From Prochlorococcus marinus str. MIT 9211 (lineage in GTDB: Bacteria > Cyanobacteriota > Cyanobacteriia > PCC-6307 > Cyanobiaceae): a DNA stretch of 64,000 nt. This document shows, one piece after another, positions 37,085-47,181 of the stretch. Within the stretch, counting starts at the first letter, position 1, and the number at the start of each line of letters is the position of its first letter. Under the pieces are notes generated by a model that saw only the letters and a list, made by a program, of their open reading frames with translations, did not search any database and had not been told where the DNA came from. The position numbers and the translations under genes were made by a program. The stretch spans positions 1,173,982 to 1,237,981 of the forward strand of contig NC_009976.1 of NCBI RefSeq assembly GCF_000018585.1, given 5' to 3'.

Positions 37085-37750
37085 TCAAAGAATATAACTT
37101 GATGTTTTATGTACCCAGAAGAATCCAGTAATTATAGATAAACCTCCTGTAAATCCAATCAGGCCAGGCAAAGCCTTTCTTCCAGCTTTCAGGGTTGCCA
37201 AAGACATTGCTAGCAACATTGCTCCCATCGCAACGATGGAACCAAGAAGATAAGCGGCCATATATGCAACAGCCCCAATAGGTGGCAATGCCAAAGCAGG
37301 AATAACTGCAAAAAGGTGGCTAGCCCCTGCTAAACCATGCAAAACTCCCAAGCTTGTTGAAGCATGTGAATGTTGAGCATGCTTCTTTGCGCCTCTAAAA
37401 TGAAGGTGAAAATGTTGATGATTATGCCCTTCTCCATGATTGTGAAGATGAGTATGTATTTTCAATCCGAATGAGGTTTTTATCGCCACAGTTCCTCCTA
37501 CTAGCAACACAACGCCAACACTGAATTCAGCGAAAGAGGACATTCTTTGTATATGAACCAAATCTTTTAGCAATATTGCGAGCCCTAATAGAAACAAAAT
37601 TCCTGTCGAATGACCTAATCCCCAAGCCAAACCATCTCGAAGCGCCAATTTAGGACTCTTAAAGGCATTTGGTGCCATTGCAACTATATGGTCCACCCCC
37701 CCAACTACATGGACAGCTCCAGCTAAAAAACCTGCAAAAACACTAATCAA
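37085..37750 (-). CDS. Nickel (cobalt) permease with His-rich loop
   Basis: A 221-residue membrane protein with about six hydrophobic segments. GAVHVVGGVDHIVAM at the N-terminus and GLAWGLGHSTGI fit the HupE/UreH/NicO type of nickel permease. A loop at 99-129 is packed with histidines and probably buffers or senses nickel, and a second GVLHGLAGASHLFAV motif follows. It is convergent with sodNX, with about 10 nt between stops. This arrangement strongly suggests it supplies nickel to the superoxide dismutase, and I recall the same neighbour in other marine cyanobacteria. Transport specificity is inferred. Confidence 0.82.
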   Translation of the reverse strand: MISVFAGFLAGAVHVVGGVDHIVAMAPNAFKSPKLALRDGLAWGLGHSTGILFLLGLAILLKDLVHIQRMSSFAEFSVGVVLLVGGTVAIKTSFGLKIHTHLHNHGEGHNHQHFHLHFRGAKKHAQHSHASTSLGVLHGLAGASHLFAVIPALALPPIGAVAYMAAYLLGSIVAMGAMLLAMSLATLKAGRKALPGLIGFTGGLSIITGFFWVHKTSSYIL

Positions 37751-37848
37751 AATATCGAAGCGACATTGCTTTTAGTTTGAACCATTGAGAAGCTTTATTT
37801 GGCAATTTTCCAACATAAGAAGATATTCTTGTTGCGAACAAGTCAGAT

Positions 37849-38736
37849 CTACTTAAATCCTTGCAAGTTTTTTAACGCCAATCCAATATCAGGTTGTCTC
37901 ATCAAAGACTCACCAACAAGAACAGCCTTTGCTCCATAGGAACTAACTTCTTCTAGATCTGCAGAGTTAAATAAACCAGACTCACTTACCAATAGAACCT
38001 CTTGTTCAGAAATTCTCTTTTTATGCTCTTTTACTACTTCTTTTGTCGTTCTTAAATCAGTATTGAAAGTCTTAAGGTCGCGATTATTAATTCCAACCAG
38101 AGGAAATCCTTCTAAATCTAGTACTCTTTTCAACTCATTAGAGTCATGCACTTCAACCAATATTGTTAATCCAAGGCTAATTGCAACTTTTCTCAGATAA
38201 AGAAGATCTTGATCAGAAAGTATGGCTGCAATCAATAAAACCGCATCAGCACCAGCAACTCTTGCTTGATAAATCTGGTAAGGCTGAATAATGAATTCCT
38301 TGCATAACAATGGTAAATCAACAGTCTTTCTGACTTGAACAAGTACCTCAAAGCCTCCTTGAAAAAAACTTTTATCTGTCAACACTGATAAGCATGTTGC
38401 ACCTCCTAACTTATAAGCAAGTGCTATTTCTATTGGATCAAAGTTTTCGCGAATCACTCCCTTGCTAGGACTTGCTTTCTTTATTTCTGCTATAACAGCT
38501 GGTGAAGTAGAGGATTGTCTCAAAGCCCCTAAGAAATCTTTAGTTTGAGGCAAATTATTGATCTGAGCCTTTAATTCCGAAAGAGGAACTCTCTCTCTTG
38601 AAACTTTTACTTCACGATCTTTCTCCCACAAGATTTTTTCAAGAATATTTCTGGGTTCACCATCTTCATGCGGAATAGCATATTCAAGGTTTGCAACCTT
38701 AACTTTAGGGTTTGGTGGACGTCGACGAATCTCCAT
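37849..38736 (-). CDS. trpC: Indole-3-glycerol-phosphate synthase
   Basis: A 295-residue TIM-barrel enzyme of tryptophan synthesis. Signatures are [65 protein letters not shown] and AVLVGESLM. The N-terminal 30 residues (a cyanobacterial extension) precede the barrel. It lies downstream of lpdA on the same strand with 27 nt between them. Confidence 0.96.
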   Translation of the reverse strand: MEIRRRPPNPKVKVANLEYAIPHEDGEPRNILEKILWEKDREVKVSRERVPLSELKAQINNLPQTKDFLGALRQSSTSPAVIAEIKKASPSKGVIRENFDPIEIALAYKLGGATCLSVLTDKSFFQGGFEVLVQVRKTVDLPLLCKEFIIQPYQIYQARVAGADAVLLIAAILSDQDLLYLRKVAISLGLTILVEVHDSNELKRVLDLEGFPLVGINNRDLKTFNTDLRTTKEVVKEHKKRISEQEVLLVSESGLFNSADLEEVSSYGAKAVLVGESLMRQPDIGLALKNLQGFK

Positions 38737-38763
38737 GGGAAAACTTAATTGTTTTTTAGCCTT

Positions 38764-40209
38764 CTAAGACTGTTTTAATTGAGCAACAGCCTGTTTATAG
38801 GCAACCTCTATTACTTCACTAAGTGTTGGGTGAGTATGGACTTCAATAGCCAATTCATTGACTTTCTGTCGTCTTGCAACTGCATTTGCAACTTCCTGTA
38901 TTAAATCTGCAGCATGTAGTCCATAAATATGTGCTCCTAATACTTCACCATTATCTTTCCTAAAAAGTAATTTCATTAATCCATCACTTTCCAACTCTGC
39001 CAATGCTTTTGAGTTTGCTTTAAAGTAACTCCTGACAATGCCAAGTTCAAAATTATTTTTTTCAGCGAACTCCTTTGCCTCTGATTCCGCCATGCCAACC
39101 GAGCTAATTTCAGGGTGTGTAAATGTCGCAGCAGGAATACTTCGATAATCAATTTCTCTATTTTTACCAAGGATGTTATCGACTGCTACCGTCCCTTGAG
39201 CAGCTGCTGTATGAGCAAGCATTAGTTTTCCAGTGACATCTCCAACAGCCCAAAGATTCTTTAGAGGCTTACCGTCAACAAGAACCCTCATTGAATCATC
39301 AATGGGGATATAACCACGATTAGTTTTAACTCCAACTGACTCTAAGTTTAAGCCTGCACTCGTTGGGACTCTGCCTGTTGCTACTAAAACTGCATCTACT
39401 TCCAATTCTTCTAGCAACTCCCGGTTTTTGACATCGGACAATTCAATCTTCACTGGACAGCCAGGAGAAACTTTACTTGCCAAAACACCAGCCCTAGCAT
39501 CTATATCTCTTCCTTGGATCAAATTTCTCCCGGCAATTTTTGCAATATCAGTATCAAATGTCGGCATAACTCTTTCCAAAGCTTCGATCATTGTTACTTC
39601 GCAACCTAATGCTGTGTAAACATCAGCAAATTCAAGGCCGATATATCCACTACCAATAATTGCTATCCAACGAGGTAACCACTCAAGATTAATAGCTTCA
39701 TCACTAGTAAAAACAGTACGTCCATCAGTTTCTATCCCTGGCGGAACAAATGGATCTGAACCTGTAGCAATGACAATATCCTTAGCCGAAATTAAGCGAT
39801 CCACACCATTACTTTCTCGTAAGCCAACTTTCTGGGTACCTTCTATTCGTCCATACCCTCTCAAGATCTTTACACCCGAACGCTCAAGCGCCTTAGTTAA
39901 ATTATTTCGAATGTTCTTCACTAATTGATTAGCATGCTCAGCTATCTTTCTTCTCTCAAAGCGAACTGGTGCAGCATGAATACCAAAGGACGAAAGGTGT
40001 TCAGCATCTGCCAGCTCTCTAACTTTCCCGCTTGCCGCAAGCAAAGCCTTTGAGGGGACACAGCCTCTATTGACACATGTACCTCCCATTTCTCGTGATT
40101 CAATAATCGCGACACTTAAACCATGCTCGGCAGCATGCTTAGCAGCATCAAAGCCGCCATATCCAGCGCCTATGACGATCAGGTCAAATTCAAAGTTTGC
40201 TTCGCTCAC
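38764..40209 (-). CDS. lpdA: Dihydrolipoamide dehydrogenase (E3)
   Basis: A 481-residue FAD disulfide oxidoreductase. GAGYGGFDAA binds FAD, the redox cysteines are Cys45 and Cys50 (GGTCVNRGCVPSK), the NAD domain has GSGYIGLEFADV and the catalytic His lies in HTHPTLSE near the C-terminus. It is the E3 of the pyruvate dehydrogenase complex (pdhA at 28.8 kb) and probably of glycine cleavage. Its start lies 20 nt inside the 3' end of the SpoU methylase gene. Confidence 0.96.
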   Translation of the reverse strand: MSEANFEFDLIVIGAGYGGFDAAKHAAEHGLSVAIIESREMGGTCVNRGCVPSKALLAASGKVRELADAEHLSSFGIHAAPVRFERRKIAEHANQLVKNIRNNLTKALERSGVKILRGYGRIEGTQKVGLRESNGVDRLISAKDIVIATGSDPFVPPGIETDGRTVFTSDEAINLEWLPRWIAIIGSGYIGLEFADVYTALGCEVTMIEALERVMPTFDTDIAKIAGRNLIQGRDIDARAGVLASKVSPGCPVKIELSDVKNRELLEELEVDAVLVATGRVPTSAGLNLESVGVKTNRGYIPIDDSMRVLVDGKPLKNLWAVGDVTGKLMLAHTAAAQGTVAVDNILGKNREIDYRSIPAATFTHPEISSVGMAESEAKEFAEKNNFELGIVRSYFKANSKALAELESDGLMKLLFRKDNGEVLGAHIYGLHAADLIQEVANAVARRQKVNELAIEVHTHPTLSEVIEVAYKQAVAQLKQS

Positions 40210-41047
40210 CGTTCTTGCTCATATAAGAGGTCATTTTGGCCCTTCGCCTCTCTAACAGTAAAGGAGCGGCAGCCACCGCAACATTTAAAGACTCAACAGC
40301 TTCACTATGCGGCAAAGTTACACCATGTGTACAACAAGCTTGGATTCTTGGAGAAAGGCCACTCCCCTCATTTCCTAAGACCAATACAGTTGGCTTTATC
40401 CAATCAAGCTCCCAATAAGGTATAACTTCAAAATCTGAAGGTTTTCCAGCAACGTACGTAGCTACAACTTGATACCCCTCTTGGGAAACCCCTCTTAATT
40501 TATCAACCAGTCCATCAATAGCTATATCCTCTGAATCAGCAAGACGTTCAAATGGCAATTTCAGAACAGCTCCTGCAGAAGATCTTAAAACCTTTTGACT
40601 TAAGGGGTCAGCGCCTAGAGCAAGCCACAACGCATCTATATCTGCAGCAAGTGCTGTTCTAAATAAAGTTCCTACATTGCCTGGGTCCTGCAATCGATCC
40701 AAAACTAAAATAAAATCTGGTGAGTGCTTAAGTTTTGGCAGAGCAGATAAAGACAATAAAGAGGCCACTCCGTCTGGAGTAACAGTGGTCAACGAAGCTT
40801 GAAGGACAGAGGCTGTAACTAGATGAAATTGGACATTCTTAGGAAGAAATTCCAAAATTCTTGAATGATTTTCAAGCCATTTCGAAGTGGCGATAATTTC
40901 TTCGGGTATAGAACCATTTTTTAAAGCCTCTTCAAGCAAATGAGTGCCTTCTAAAAGCAATAAAGACTCAATAGAGCGTCCTTTGGGAGTTGATAAAGCT
41001 CTCAAGCGCCGTACCAAAGGGTTCCTACGGCTTGATATCAATGGCAA
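40190..41047 (-). CDS. TrmH/SpoU-family RNA 2'-O-methyltransferase
   Basis: A 285-residue SPOUT methyltransferase with an N-terminal RNA-binding domain (SRRNPLVRRLRALSTPKGR). The knot motifs are VLDRLQDPGNVGTLFRTALA, VLGNEGSGLSPRI and LPHSEAVESLNVAVAAAPLL. It methylates a ribose in rRNA or tRNA; the site cannot be inferred. It overlaps lpdA by 20 nt and is translated with it. Confidence 0.93.
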   Translation of the reverse strand: MPLISSRRNPLVRRLRALSTPKGRSIESLLLLEGTHLLEEALKNGSIPEEIIATSKWLENHSRILEFLPKNVQFHLVTASVLQASLTTVTPDGVASLLSLSALPKLKHSPDFILVLDRLQDPGNVGTLFRTALAADIDALWLALGADPLSQKVLRSSAGAVLKLPFERLADSEDIAIDGLVDKLRGVSQEGYQVVATYVAGKPSDFEVIPYWELDWIKPTVLVLGNEGSGLSPRIQACCTHGVTLPHSEAVESLNVAVAAAPLLLERRRAKMTSYMSKNGERSKL

Positions 41048-41071
41048 ATCAAACTTAATGATCCTATTACC

Positions 41072-41320
41072 TTAAAATTGTGTAGGTTCAGAAACTTTCA
41101 ATTCATCATTTAAAATCAATTTTTTTTTATCTACTTCAATCCCATTAATCAAAGAAATCTCACCTCTCAATCCTTCTGCAGTAAGGGTTTCTATCATCTT
41201 CTTCATGACTATTTCCTCCACAAGGGTCTCATCCATACTATCTGGTGTCAAACGCTCAATAAATTGACCTATTTTTGAGGCTACCAATTCCGAGGAATTA
41301 GTTATCTTTAGCACAATCAT
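41072..41320 (-). CDS. Small protein of unknown function (82 aa)
   Basis: I do not recognise it. It encodes an 82-residue soluble acidic protein with a predicted helical middle (VASKIGQFIERL, ETLVEEIVMKKMIETLTAEG) and a short C-terminal beta stretch. It precedes the SpoU methylase by 24 nt on the same strand, so it is probably the first gene of that operon. The tRNA-Leu behind it is minus strand too. Confidence 0.6.
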   Translation of the reverse strand: MIVLKITNSSELVASKIGQFIERLTPDSMDETLVEEIVMKKMIETLTAEGLRGEISLINGIEVDKKKLILNDELKVSEPTQF

Positions 41321-41352
41321 TAAAAAACCCTCTTTTCCTTAACTAAGAATAA

Positions 41353-41435
41353 TGCGGATGGGGAGACTTGAACTCCCATAGCACAAGGCCACATGTACCT
41401 GAAACATGCGCGTCTACCAATTCCGCCACATCCGC
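41353..41435 (-). tRNA. tRNA-Leu (CAG anticodon)
   Basis: An 83-nt class II tRNA. The acceptor GCGGATG pairs with CATCCGC plus A. The anticodon stem-loop is CATGT-TTCAGGT-ACATG with CAG, a long variable arm follows, and the T-loop is TTCAAGT. CCA is not encoded. Confidence 0.95.
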
Positions 41436-41685
41436 GAGCCCAATCAAACTAGTAAAAAAAAGACAATAGCTCTAATAGTTTTTCTAGTAATCAAAGAAAG
41501 CATATGTGATATCAAATAGAAAGAAAGAGGAAATGAATCAATGGTTATTTAACTAATTTCTAGAATATTGAATTTACTTAATTAAAGCTTAAGTAATTCT
41601 CAATTTCTAGTATTTGTCTTTCATATACCTAGACGGTATTAAGAGCACTTGTCAATATAGGTGCATTAGTGATTATATGTACTGC

Positions 41686-43059
41686 ATGAATAGTGTGGCT
41701 TCAATTTCAAACACAGTTGCGAAGCATCATTTAGAGGTTCGTGGAAGCAATTTTTTGTCTGGACAAATAAAAATTAGCGGTGCTAAAAACTCTGCATTAG
41801 TACTAATGGCAGCAACATTGCTTACAGAAGAGGCTCTTTTTCTTAAAAATATCCCAAGTCTTACAGATATCAATGTGATGTCAGAACTACTTAGTTCTAT
41901 AGGAGTACGCATTGAACGCAAGTCGAATGAAATTTCTTTAACCGCTAGAGACCTCCTTCAATCGGAACTTCCTTACAAATTAGTTCATGCTCTAAGAGCT
42001 AGTTTTGTCTGCGCTGGACCTCTTCTTGCAAGAATTGGAGAAGTTAGCATCCCATTACCTGGGGGATGTCGCATAGGGAATAGACCTATTGAAGAGCACA
42101 TCAGAGGTCTTGAAGCTTTAGGCGCCTCAGTAAGTATTGAGAAAGGAGTGGTAAAGGCAAAACTACCTAAGAACAAAAAGAAATTAAAAGGAGCTCATAT
42201 AAAATTCAATTGCCAAAGTGTAGGAGCTACTGAAACCATACTTATGGCAGCAACTCTTGCTGAAGGACGTACCGTTTTAGAGAATTCTGCTCAAGAGCCT
42301 GAGATCCAAGATCTTGCAAACATGTTGAATTCTATGGGTGCACAAATAAGAGGCGCAGGGACGAAAGAAATTATTATTGAAGGTGTAGAGAAATTAAACG
42401 GTTGTAATCACACTGTCATCCCAGATCGCATTGAAGCAGGAACATTTCTTATCGCAGCAGCAATAACTCGATCATCCATTTCTTTAACCCCTGTTATACC
42501 TGAGCACCTTGAGGCAGTCTTCAAAAAACTTCGTGAATGTGGTTGCCTAATTAACACCATGGGGGATTCAGTAAAAATCACTCCAAACGAAATAACCGCT
42601 GTAGACGTAACAACTTCTCCTTATCCAGGATTCCCAACTGATTTGCAAGCTCCCTTCATGGCTCTTATGACAACCGCTAAGGGCACAAGCAAAATCACTG
42701 AGACAGTCTTTGAGAAAAGAATGCAACATGTATCTGAGCTAAATCGAATGGGAAGCTCAATAAAGCTTTTAGGTAACACAGCTTTGATTACAGGAGTTCC
42801 TCAATTAACAGGAACATCTTTATCCGCAGGTGATTTACGTGCATCAGCCGCAATGGTTCTGGCGAGTCTTTCAGCAAAGGGAGTTAGTAAGATCATAGGA
42901 CTCGATTACCTTGATAGAGGATATGAAAGAATGGAAGATAAGCTAAAAAAAGTAGGAGCTGATATTTCTCGAGAAAAAATAACAATTTCTGCTAATAAAA
43001 ATTCTAAGGAAGGCTTTAAGCCACTAACTCCTCAAAGCATTCAGCAAGAAGTGGCTTGA
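41686..43059 (+). CDS. murA: UDP-N-acetylglucosamine 1-carboxyvinyltransferase
   Basis: A 457-residue enzyme making enolpyruvyl-UDP-GlcNAc, the first committed step of peptidoglycan. Key blocks are [27 protein letters not shown] with the catalytic Cys128 (fosfomycin target), [29 protein letters not shown] and [16 protein letters not shown]. An upstream in-frame TTG (41614) would add 24 unconserved residues; the ATG at MNSVASISN is preferred. The gene stands alone after tRNA-Leu(CAG). Confidence 0.96.
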   Translation: MNSVASISNTVAKHHLEVRGSNFLSGQIKISGAKNSALVLMAATLLTEEALFLKNIPSLTDINVMSELLSSIGVRIERKSNEISLTARDLLQSELPYKLVHALRASFVCAGPLLARIGEVSIPLPGGCRIGNRPIEEHIRGLEALGASVSIEKGVVKAKLPKNKKKLKGAHIKFNCQSVGATETILMAATLAEGRTVLENSAQEPEIQDLANMLNSMGAQIRGAGTKEIIIEGVEKLNGCNHTVIPDRIEAGTFLIAAAITRSSISLTPVIPEHLEAVFKKLRECGCLINTMGDSVKITPNEITAVDVTTSPYPGFPTDLQAPFMALMTTAKGTSKITETVFEKRMQHVSELNRMGSSIKLLGNTALITGVPQLTGTSLSAGDLRASAAMVLASLSAKGVSKIIGLDYLDRGYERMEDKLKKVGADISREKITISANKNSKEGFKPLTPQSIQQEVA

Positions 43060-43333
43060 GTCTAAAATCAAAGGATTTGAATAAATAATTAAAAGCTAGG
43101 ATCATAAAGAATTTATATTTGAGCATTTATATGAATATTTTTACCTCAATGAAAGAAACGATTAACTCTCTAAGTTATTTACCCTAAGCGTTAAAATATA
43201 AAGCCAGTATTTTTCAATGAATCCTTATAATCCGAAAAAGTAAGTAGATGGAATGCTTGCACCACAACACAAAAAAGGGTTATTTTAAGCTTGTATTTCA
43301 AAAATCTTTAGCGTTGATTCGCTGAGATCCCTT

Positions 43334-43415
43334 GGGAGCGTGGTGGAATTGGTAGACGCACCGCACTCAAAATGCGGCACCTTCGGGTTTGTCGGTTCGA
43401 GTCCGACCGCTCCCA
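43334..43415 (+). tRNA. tRNA-Leu (CAA anticodon)
   Basis: An 82-nt class II tRNA. The acceptor GGGAGCG pairs with CGCTCCC plus A. The anticodon stem-loop is CCGCA-CTCAAAA-TGCGG with CAA, then a long variable arm and the T-loop TTCGAGT. It is followed 8 nt later by the argD start codon. About 270 bases before it (from the murA stop) hold no gene I can support and should contain the promoter. Confidence 0.96.
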
Positions 43416-43423
43416 CTCCCTTA

Positions 43424-44605
43424 ATGCAAACATATAAACGCCTGCCAATTAGCCTGGTAAAAGGCCAAGGTGCTTGGGTTTGGGACGATAAAGGTAAGAA
43501 ATATATTGATGCCGTTGCAGGAATTGCCACTTGTACTCTTGGACATAGTGATAGAAAACTACGCAAGGCATTAATCAATCAACTAAGAAAAATCCAACAC
43601 GTTTCCAACCTTTATCAAATCCCAGAACAAGAAGAGCTTGCGAAATGGTTGATAAAGAAAAGTTGTGCAGACAGTGCTTTTTTCTGCAATAGCGGTGCGG
43701 AAGCCAACGAAGCAGCCATCAAGCTAGCCCGCAAGTATGGGCATAAAGAAAGGCAAATAGATCGGCCCGTTATCCTTTGCGCAAATGGAAGCTTCCATGG
43801 AAGAACACTTGCAGCGTTAAGTGCTACCGGTCAAGAAAAGTATCATGAAGGTTTTAAGCCTTTAGTAGAAGGGTTTGCATTTTTCAAATTCAACGATTCG
43901 GCATCCTTTCAAGAATTACATGATCAAATTGAAGCTAATGGGCCAAGAATTGCTGCTGTATTAATTGAACCAATTCAAGGAGAAGGAGGTATTAGACCAG
44001 GCAATAAGAAATTTTTTAAATTACTAAGAGATATATGTACTAAAAACAAAATCTTATTGATCTTTGATGAGGTTCAATCAGGCATGGGAAGAACAGGAAG
44101 GTTATGGGGCTATCAAAATCTTGAAGTGGAGCCAGATGCTTTAACTATTGCAAAAGGGTTAGGAGGTGGGCATGCGATTGGAGCATTATTAGTAAAAAAT
44201 AATGCCAATATTTTTGAGCCTGGTGATCATGCAAGTACTTTTGGGGGCAATCCGTTTGCTTGCAGAGCAGGCTTAACTATTGCGAAAGCGATAGAGGAAC
44301 GTAATCTTCTAGAAGAAACTTTATCTAGAGGGAAACAACTAAGAGAAGGTCTTCAAAGTATTGTTAAAGATCATTTAGATCATTTAGAAGAAGTGAGGGG
44401 GATTGGATTAATCCAAGGACTAGTTATTAAAAATCAGTCAGACTTAACATCACAAATCATAGTCGAAGAAGCAATTAATCAAGGACTATTAATTATTTCT
44501 GCTGGTCAAAAAGTAGTAAGAATGGTACCTCCTCTTGTTATCACAAAGAGACAAGTGGATTTCATAATAGATCGTCTAAGTAAGACCTTAGTTAATATTA
44601 TTTAA
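43424..44605 (+). CDS. argD: Acetylornithine aminotransferase
   Basis: A 393-residue PLP enzyme of arginine synthesis. It starts MQTYKRLPISLVKGQGAW, as in other ArgD proteins. NSGAEANEAAIKLARKYG, DEVQSGMGRTGRLWGYQ, the PLP lysine at about 244 (AKGLGGGH) and STFGGNPFACRAG are all present. The reading frame continues upstream into the tRNA-Leu, but those codons (ELVDAPHSKCG) are the familiar tRNA translation artefact, so the ATG 8 nt after the tRNA is taken as the start. folC begins directly after the stop. Confidence 0.96.
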   Translation: MQTYKRLPISLVKGQGAWVWDDKGKKYIDAVAGIATCTLGHSDRKLRKALINQLRKIQHVSNLYQIPEQEELAKWLIKKSCADSAFFCNSGAEANEAAIKLARKYGHKERQIDRPVILCANGSFHGRTLAALSATGQEKYHEGFKPLVEGFAFFKFNDSASFQELHDQIEANGPRIAAVLIEPIQGEGGIRPGNKKFFKLLRDICTKNKILLIFDEVQSGMGRTGRLWGYQNLEVEPDALTIAKGLGGGHAIGALLVKNNANIFEPGDHASTFGGNPFACRAGLTIAKAIEERNLLEETLSRGKQLREGLQSIVKDHLDHLEEVRGIGLIQGLVIKNQSDLTSQIIVEEAINQGLLIISAGQKVVRMVPPLVITKRQVDFIIDRLSKTLVNII

Positions 44606-45847
44606 TTGATTAACTTCACAGTCGATGGCGATGACGAAATTGAAAACCTTCTAAGTTTATATAAGGCTAGAGGTATAAGTCTTGAATTAAATAGGATGCA
44701 AGCAGCTCTAAAAAATCTTGGCAATCCTTACAACGAAATTCCTGCAATACAAGTTATAGGAACAAATGGGAAAGGTTCAATTGTAAGTTTTCTTGAGAGC
44801 TGCCTAAAAGAAGCAAGAATTAAAATTGGATGTAGCACCTCTCCTCATCTCGTAAGCTGGCGCGAGCGAATTCGCATTAATGGGCAAGAAATATCTTCTC
44901 AAGACTTTCTGAAAATTCTTACCAAATTCCAAGCAATCGCAAAAAGCTACCGCTTAACCCCATTTGAACTAATAATACTTTCTGCATTTGATTATTTTTA
45001 CAGCAATCAAGTTGAGTTAATGGTTTTAGAGGTGGGGCTAGGAGGAAAACTCGATGCAACAACAGCACATCCTTTCAGACCTTTAATAGCTATTGGAGGA
45101 ATTGGCTTAGACCATTGTGAATATCTGGGAAATACTTTAACAGCAATTACTAAAGAAAAAGCCGCTGTGATTTCATATGGAAGTACTGTAATTAGTTCAC
45201 CCCAGGAACCAGAAGTAAAAAGAGTTATTGAGAAAGTTGTATCTAAAAATAATGCAAGAATTATATGGGTAGAGCCATTATCTAAAGATTGGGAATTAGG
45301 TATAGCTGGTGAAATTCAAAGAACAAACGCCGCAGTAGCTAAAGGAATTTTAGAAGCCTTACCAAGCTTTGGATGGGAAGTCAATCAAACAACAATTCGT
45401 AGAGGGCTGTCCCTAGCAAAATGGCCAGGAAGGCTTCAAAAAGCAAGCTGGGGGAATATGCCATTAATTTTAGATGGAGCCCATAATGAACATGCAGCCA
45501 ATCAATTAGCTAAAGAACGATTGCTCTGGCCATCAGAAAGCAATGGAATTTTTTGGATTTTTGGCATTCAAGCGCATAAAGATGGTCCTGAGATAATTAG
45601 GAAATTGCTAAAAGTCAATGATCTTGGATGGGTTGTTCCAGTTCCAAATACTAAAAGTTGGAGCAAAAGTAATCTTTGCAAAACATATCCTGAAATGTCG
45701 AATCAATTAAATGAAGCCAATAGCGTGGCAAAAGTCCTAGAGAAGATTTCATCTGGAGAGATGTGTAAGGATAAAAAAACCATTGTAATAACTGGTTCCT
45801 TACTTCTTATAGGAAACCTTTTAAGAAAAGACTTACTTCTCTTTTAA
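44606..45847 (+). CDS. folC: Folylpolyglutamate/dihydrofolate synthase
   Basis: A 413-residue Mur-ligase-family enzyme with the ATP loop VIGTNGKGSIVSF, then STSPHLVSWRERIRING, EVGLGGKLDATTA, GLDHCEYLG and LDGAHNEHAANQLA. It adds glutamate to folates. The start is TTG directly following the argD stop, so translation is probably coupled. No ATG lies near the expected N-terminus. It is convergent with the FAD oxidase gene. Confidence 0.93.
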   Translation: MINFTVDGDDEIENLLSLYKARGISLELNRMQAALKNLGNPYNEIPAIQVIGTNGKGSIVSFLESCLKEARIKIGCSTSPHLVSWRERIRINGQEISSQDFLKILTKFQAIAKSYRLTPFELIILSAFDYFYSNQVELMVLEVGLGGKLDATTAHPFRPLIAIGGIGLDHCEYLGNTLTAITKEKAAVISYGSTVISSPQEPEVKRVIEKVVSKNNARIIWVEPLSKDWELGIAGEIQRTNAAVAKGILEALPSFGWEVNQTTIRRGLSLAKWPGRLQKASWGNMPLILDGAHNEHAANQLAKERLLWPSESNGIFWIFGIQAHKDGPEIIRKLLKVNDLGWVVPVPNTKSWSKSNLCKTYPEMSNQLNEANSVAKVLEKISSGEMCKDKKTIVITGSLLLIGNLLRKDLLLF

Positions 45848-45849
45848 AA

Positions 45850-47181
45850 CTAGGTCCACCCTCTTAATTTACCTGGATTAAGTATGCCTTTTGGATCAAA
45901 AATCTTTTTAGTATTTACTTGATCACTATCAATAATTCCTAGTCCGCCATCCTCAACACTAATTACATGCGGATTAAAGATAACTGCTCCAACCTTCTTG
46001 CAATCATTAATTAATTCCCCCAAAGACTCTTCGCCTTGCCATCTAACAAGTGGCAAAGCAGCTATTCGTTGAGCTCCTTGCTGGCGAACAGCCTCAAGAT
46101 GCCAAAGAATACTCTTACCCCATTTTTTTCTAATAATGTTCATTGCCTCAACCTCATTTTGCGGTAGAAGCATTTGAAGATAAGTCCAATTTGAATCAAT
46201 AGATCTCATATGCAATGTGGTGTGGTTCCATGTCAGTTCCCTCAATCCATTACCTCTACCTTCCCCGCCTAAATCTTTAAACCTAGCTCCAATGCTGGAA
46301 GAGAGCCTTTCAATAGTAGTAACGCCATCTGGAGCAACTAACAGAAGCAAGCGATGCTTACCATGGCTAACTCCGCTCCAATTAGGAATAGCTTCAATAA
46401 TCTCCTTTTCCAGCAAGCTTCCCAAAAAAAGATTTACAGATGCATTTGCACAACTTTGCAAAAGATGAACAGCATCAGACCAGTTTTCACAATCAATTAC
46501 TACCTGTTGCCATTGGATTAAAGAAGAAGTCGCCAAAGTTAATGCTGTAATAATTCCATTAGTTCCGTATGCATGGTTGAGCGACTCTGAAGAACGAGAA
46601 TTTAATTGCAATATTTTTGGATCTTTTTCAGTGGTCACAACTTCTAGAGCAAGCAAGTGTCCTGGGTCTCGCAAAAAGCCCCACCTAATTGACCCTATAC
46701 CTCCTGAACCTCCTGCAATAAATCCCCCAATAGATGCCGTTCTCCAGGTGCTTGGCAAGATTCTCAACTGACGTCCCTTTGTTGAAAGATAATTGTCCAA
46801 ATCACCCATTAAACAACCGCATTCAACAATTACTTGGCCTGTAAAAGAATCAAATTTTCTTATCTTATTAAGAGCTCCCATTAGCATGACCACTCCCCCT
46901 TGAAGAGGAACGCACTGACCATAATTGCCAGTTCCTGCACCTCGCAAAGTCAAAGGGATGGAATACTTATAACAAATACCGGCTACTGCAATAACTGCAT
47001 CAATTGCCAATGGTTTAACTACAAAATCAGCACAACAATGGCCAAGTTTTTCTAATAGGATTGGTGAATAGTCATAAAAATCTCGAGAATATCTTTGAAT
47101 TTCATTGGCAGAAGATATGATAATTAGTCCATCAACACGAGCAAGATCTTTAAAAAAATTATCTGGCAATCTATTATTCAT
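45850..47181 (-). CDS. FAD-linked (PCMH-type) oxidoreductase
   Basis: A 443-residue flavoprotein of the FAD-linked oxidase (GlcD/PCMH) class. The FAD domain contains KPLAIDAVIAVAGICYKYSI, LTLRGAGTGNYGQCVPLQGG, VECGCLMGDLDNYL and GGFIAGGSGGIGSIRWG. The C-terminal half is an alpha-beta cap without Fe-S motifs. The substrate is unknown. Its ATG overlaps the stop of the amidohydrolase gene (ATGA), so the two form a coupled pair. Alternatives include glycolate- or lactate-type oxidases, but the C-terminal half does not resemble Dld. Confidence 0.82.
   Translation of the reverse strand: MNNRLPDNFFKDLARVDGLIIISSANEIQRYSRDFYDYSPILLEKLGHCCADFVVKPLAIDAVIAVAGICYKYSIPLTLRGAGTGNYGQCVPLQGGVVMLMGALNKIRKFDSFTGQVIVECGCLMGDLDNYLSTKGRQLRILPSTWRTASIGGFIAGGSGGIGSIRWGFLRDPGHLLALEVVTTEKDPKILQLNSRSSESLNHAYGTNGIITALTLATSSLIQWQQVVIDCENWSDAVHLLQSCANASVNLFLGSLLEKEIIEAIPNWSGVSHGKHRLLLLVAPDGVTTIERLSSSIGARFKDLGGEGRGNGLRELTWNHTTLHMRSIDSNWTYLQMLLPQNEVEAMNIIRKKWGKSILWHLEAVRQQGAQRIAALPLVRWQGEESLGELINDCKKVGAVIFNPHVISVEDGGLGIIDSDQVNTKKIFDPKGILNPGKLRGWT

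Noticed and set aside
43340-43423. Upstream extension of argD through the tRNA
   Set aside because: The codons ELVDAPHSKCGTFGF are the sense-strand translation of the tRNA. ArgD homology starts at MQTYKRLPI.
43285-43578. Minus-strand 97-codon ORF across tRNA-Leu and the argD start
   Set aside because: The readable segment (GAVGLEPTNPKVPHFECGAS) is the familiar antisense translation of a tRNA-Leu gene, not a protein family.
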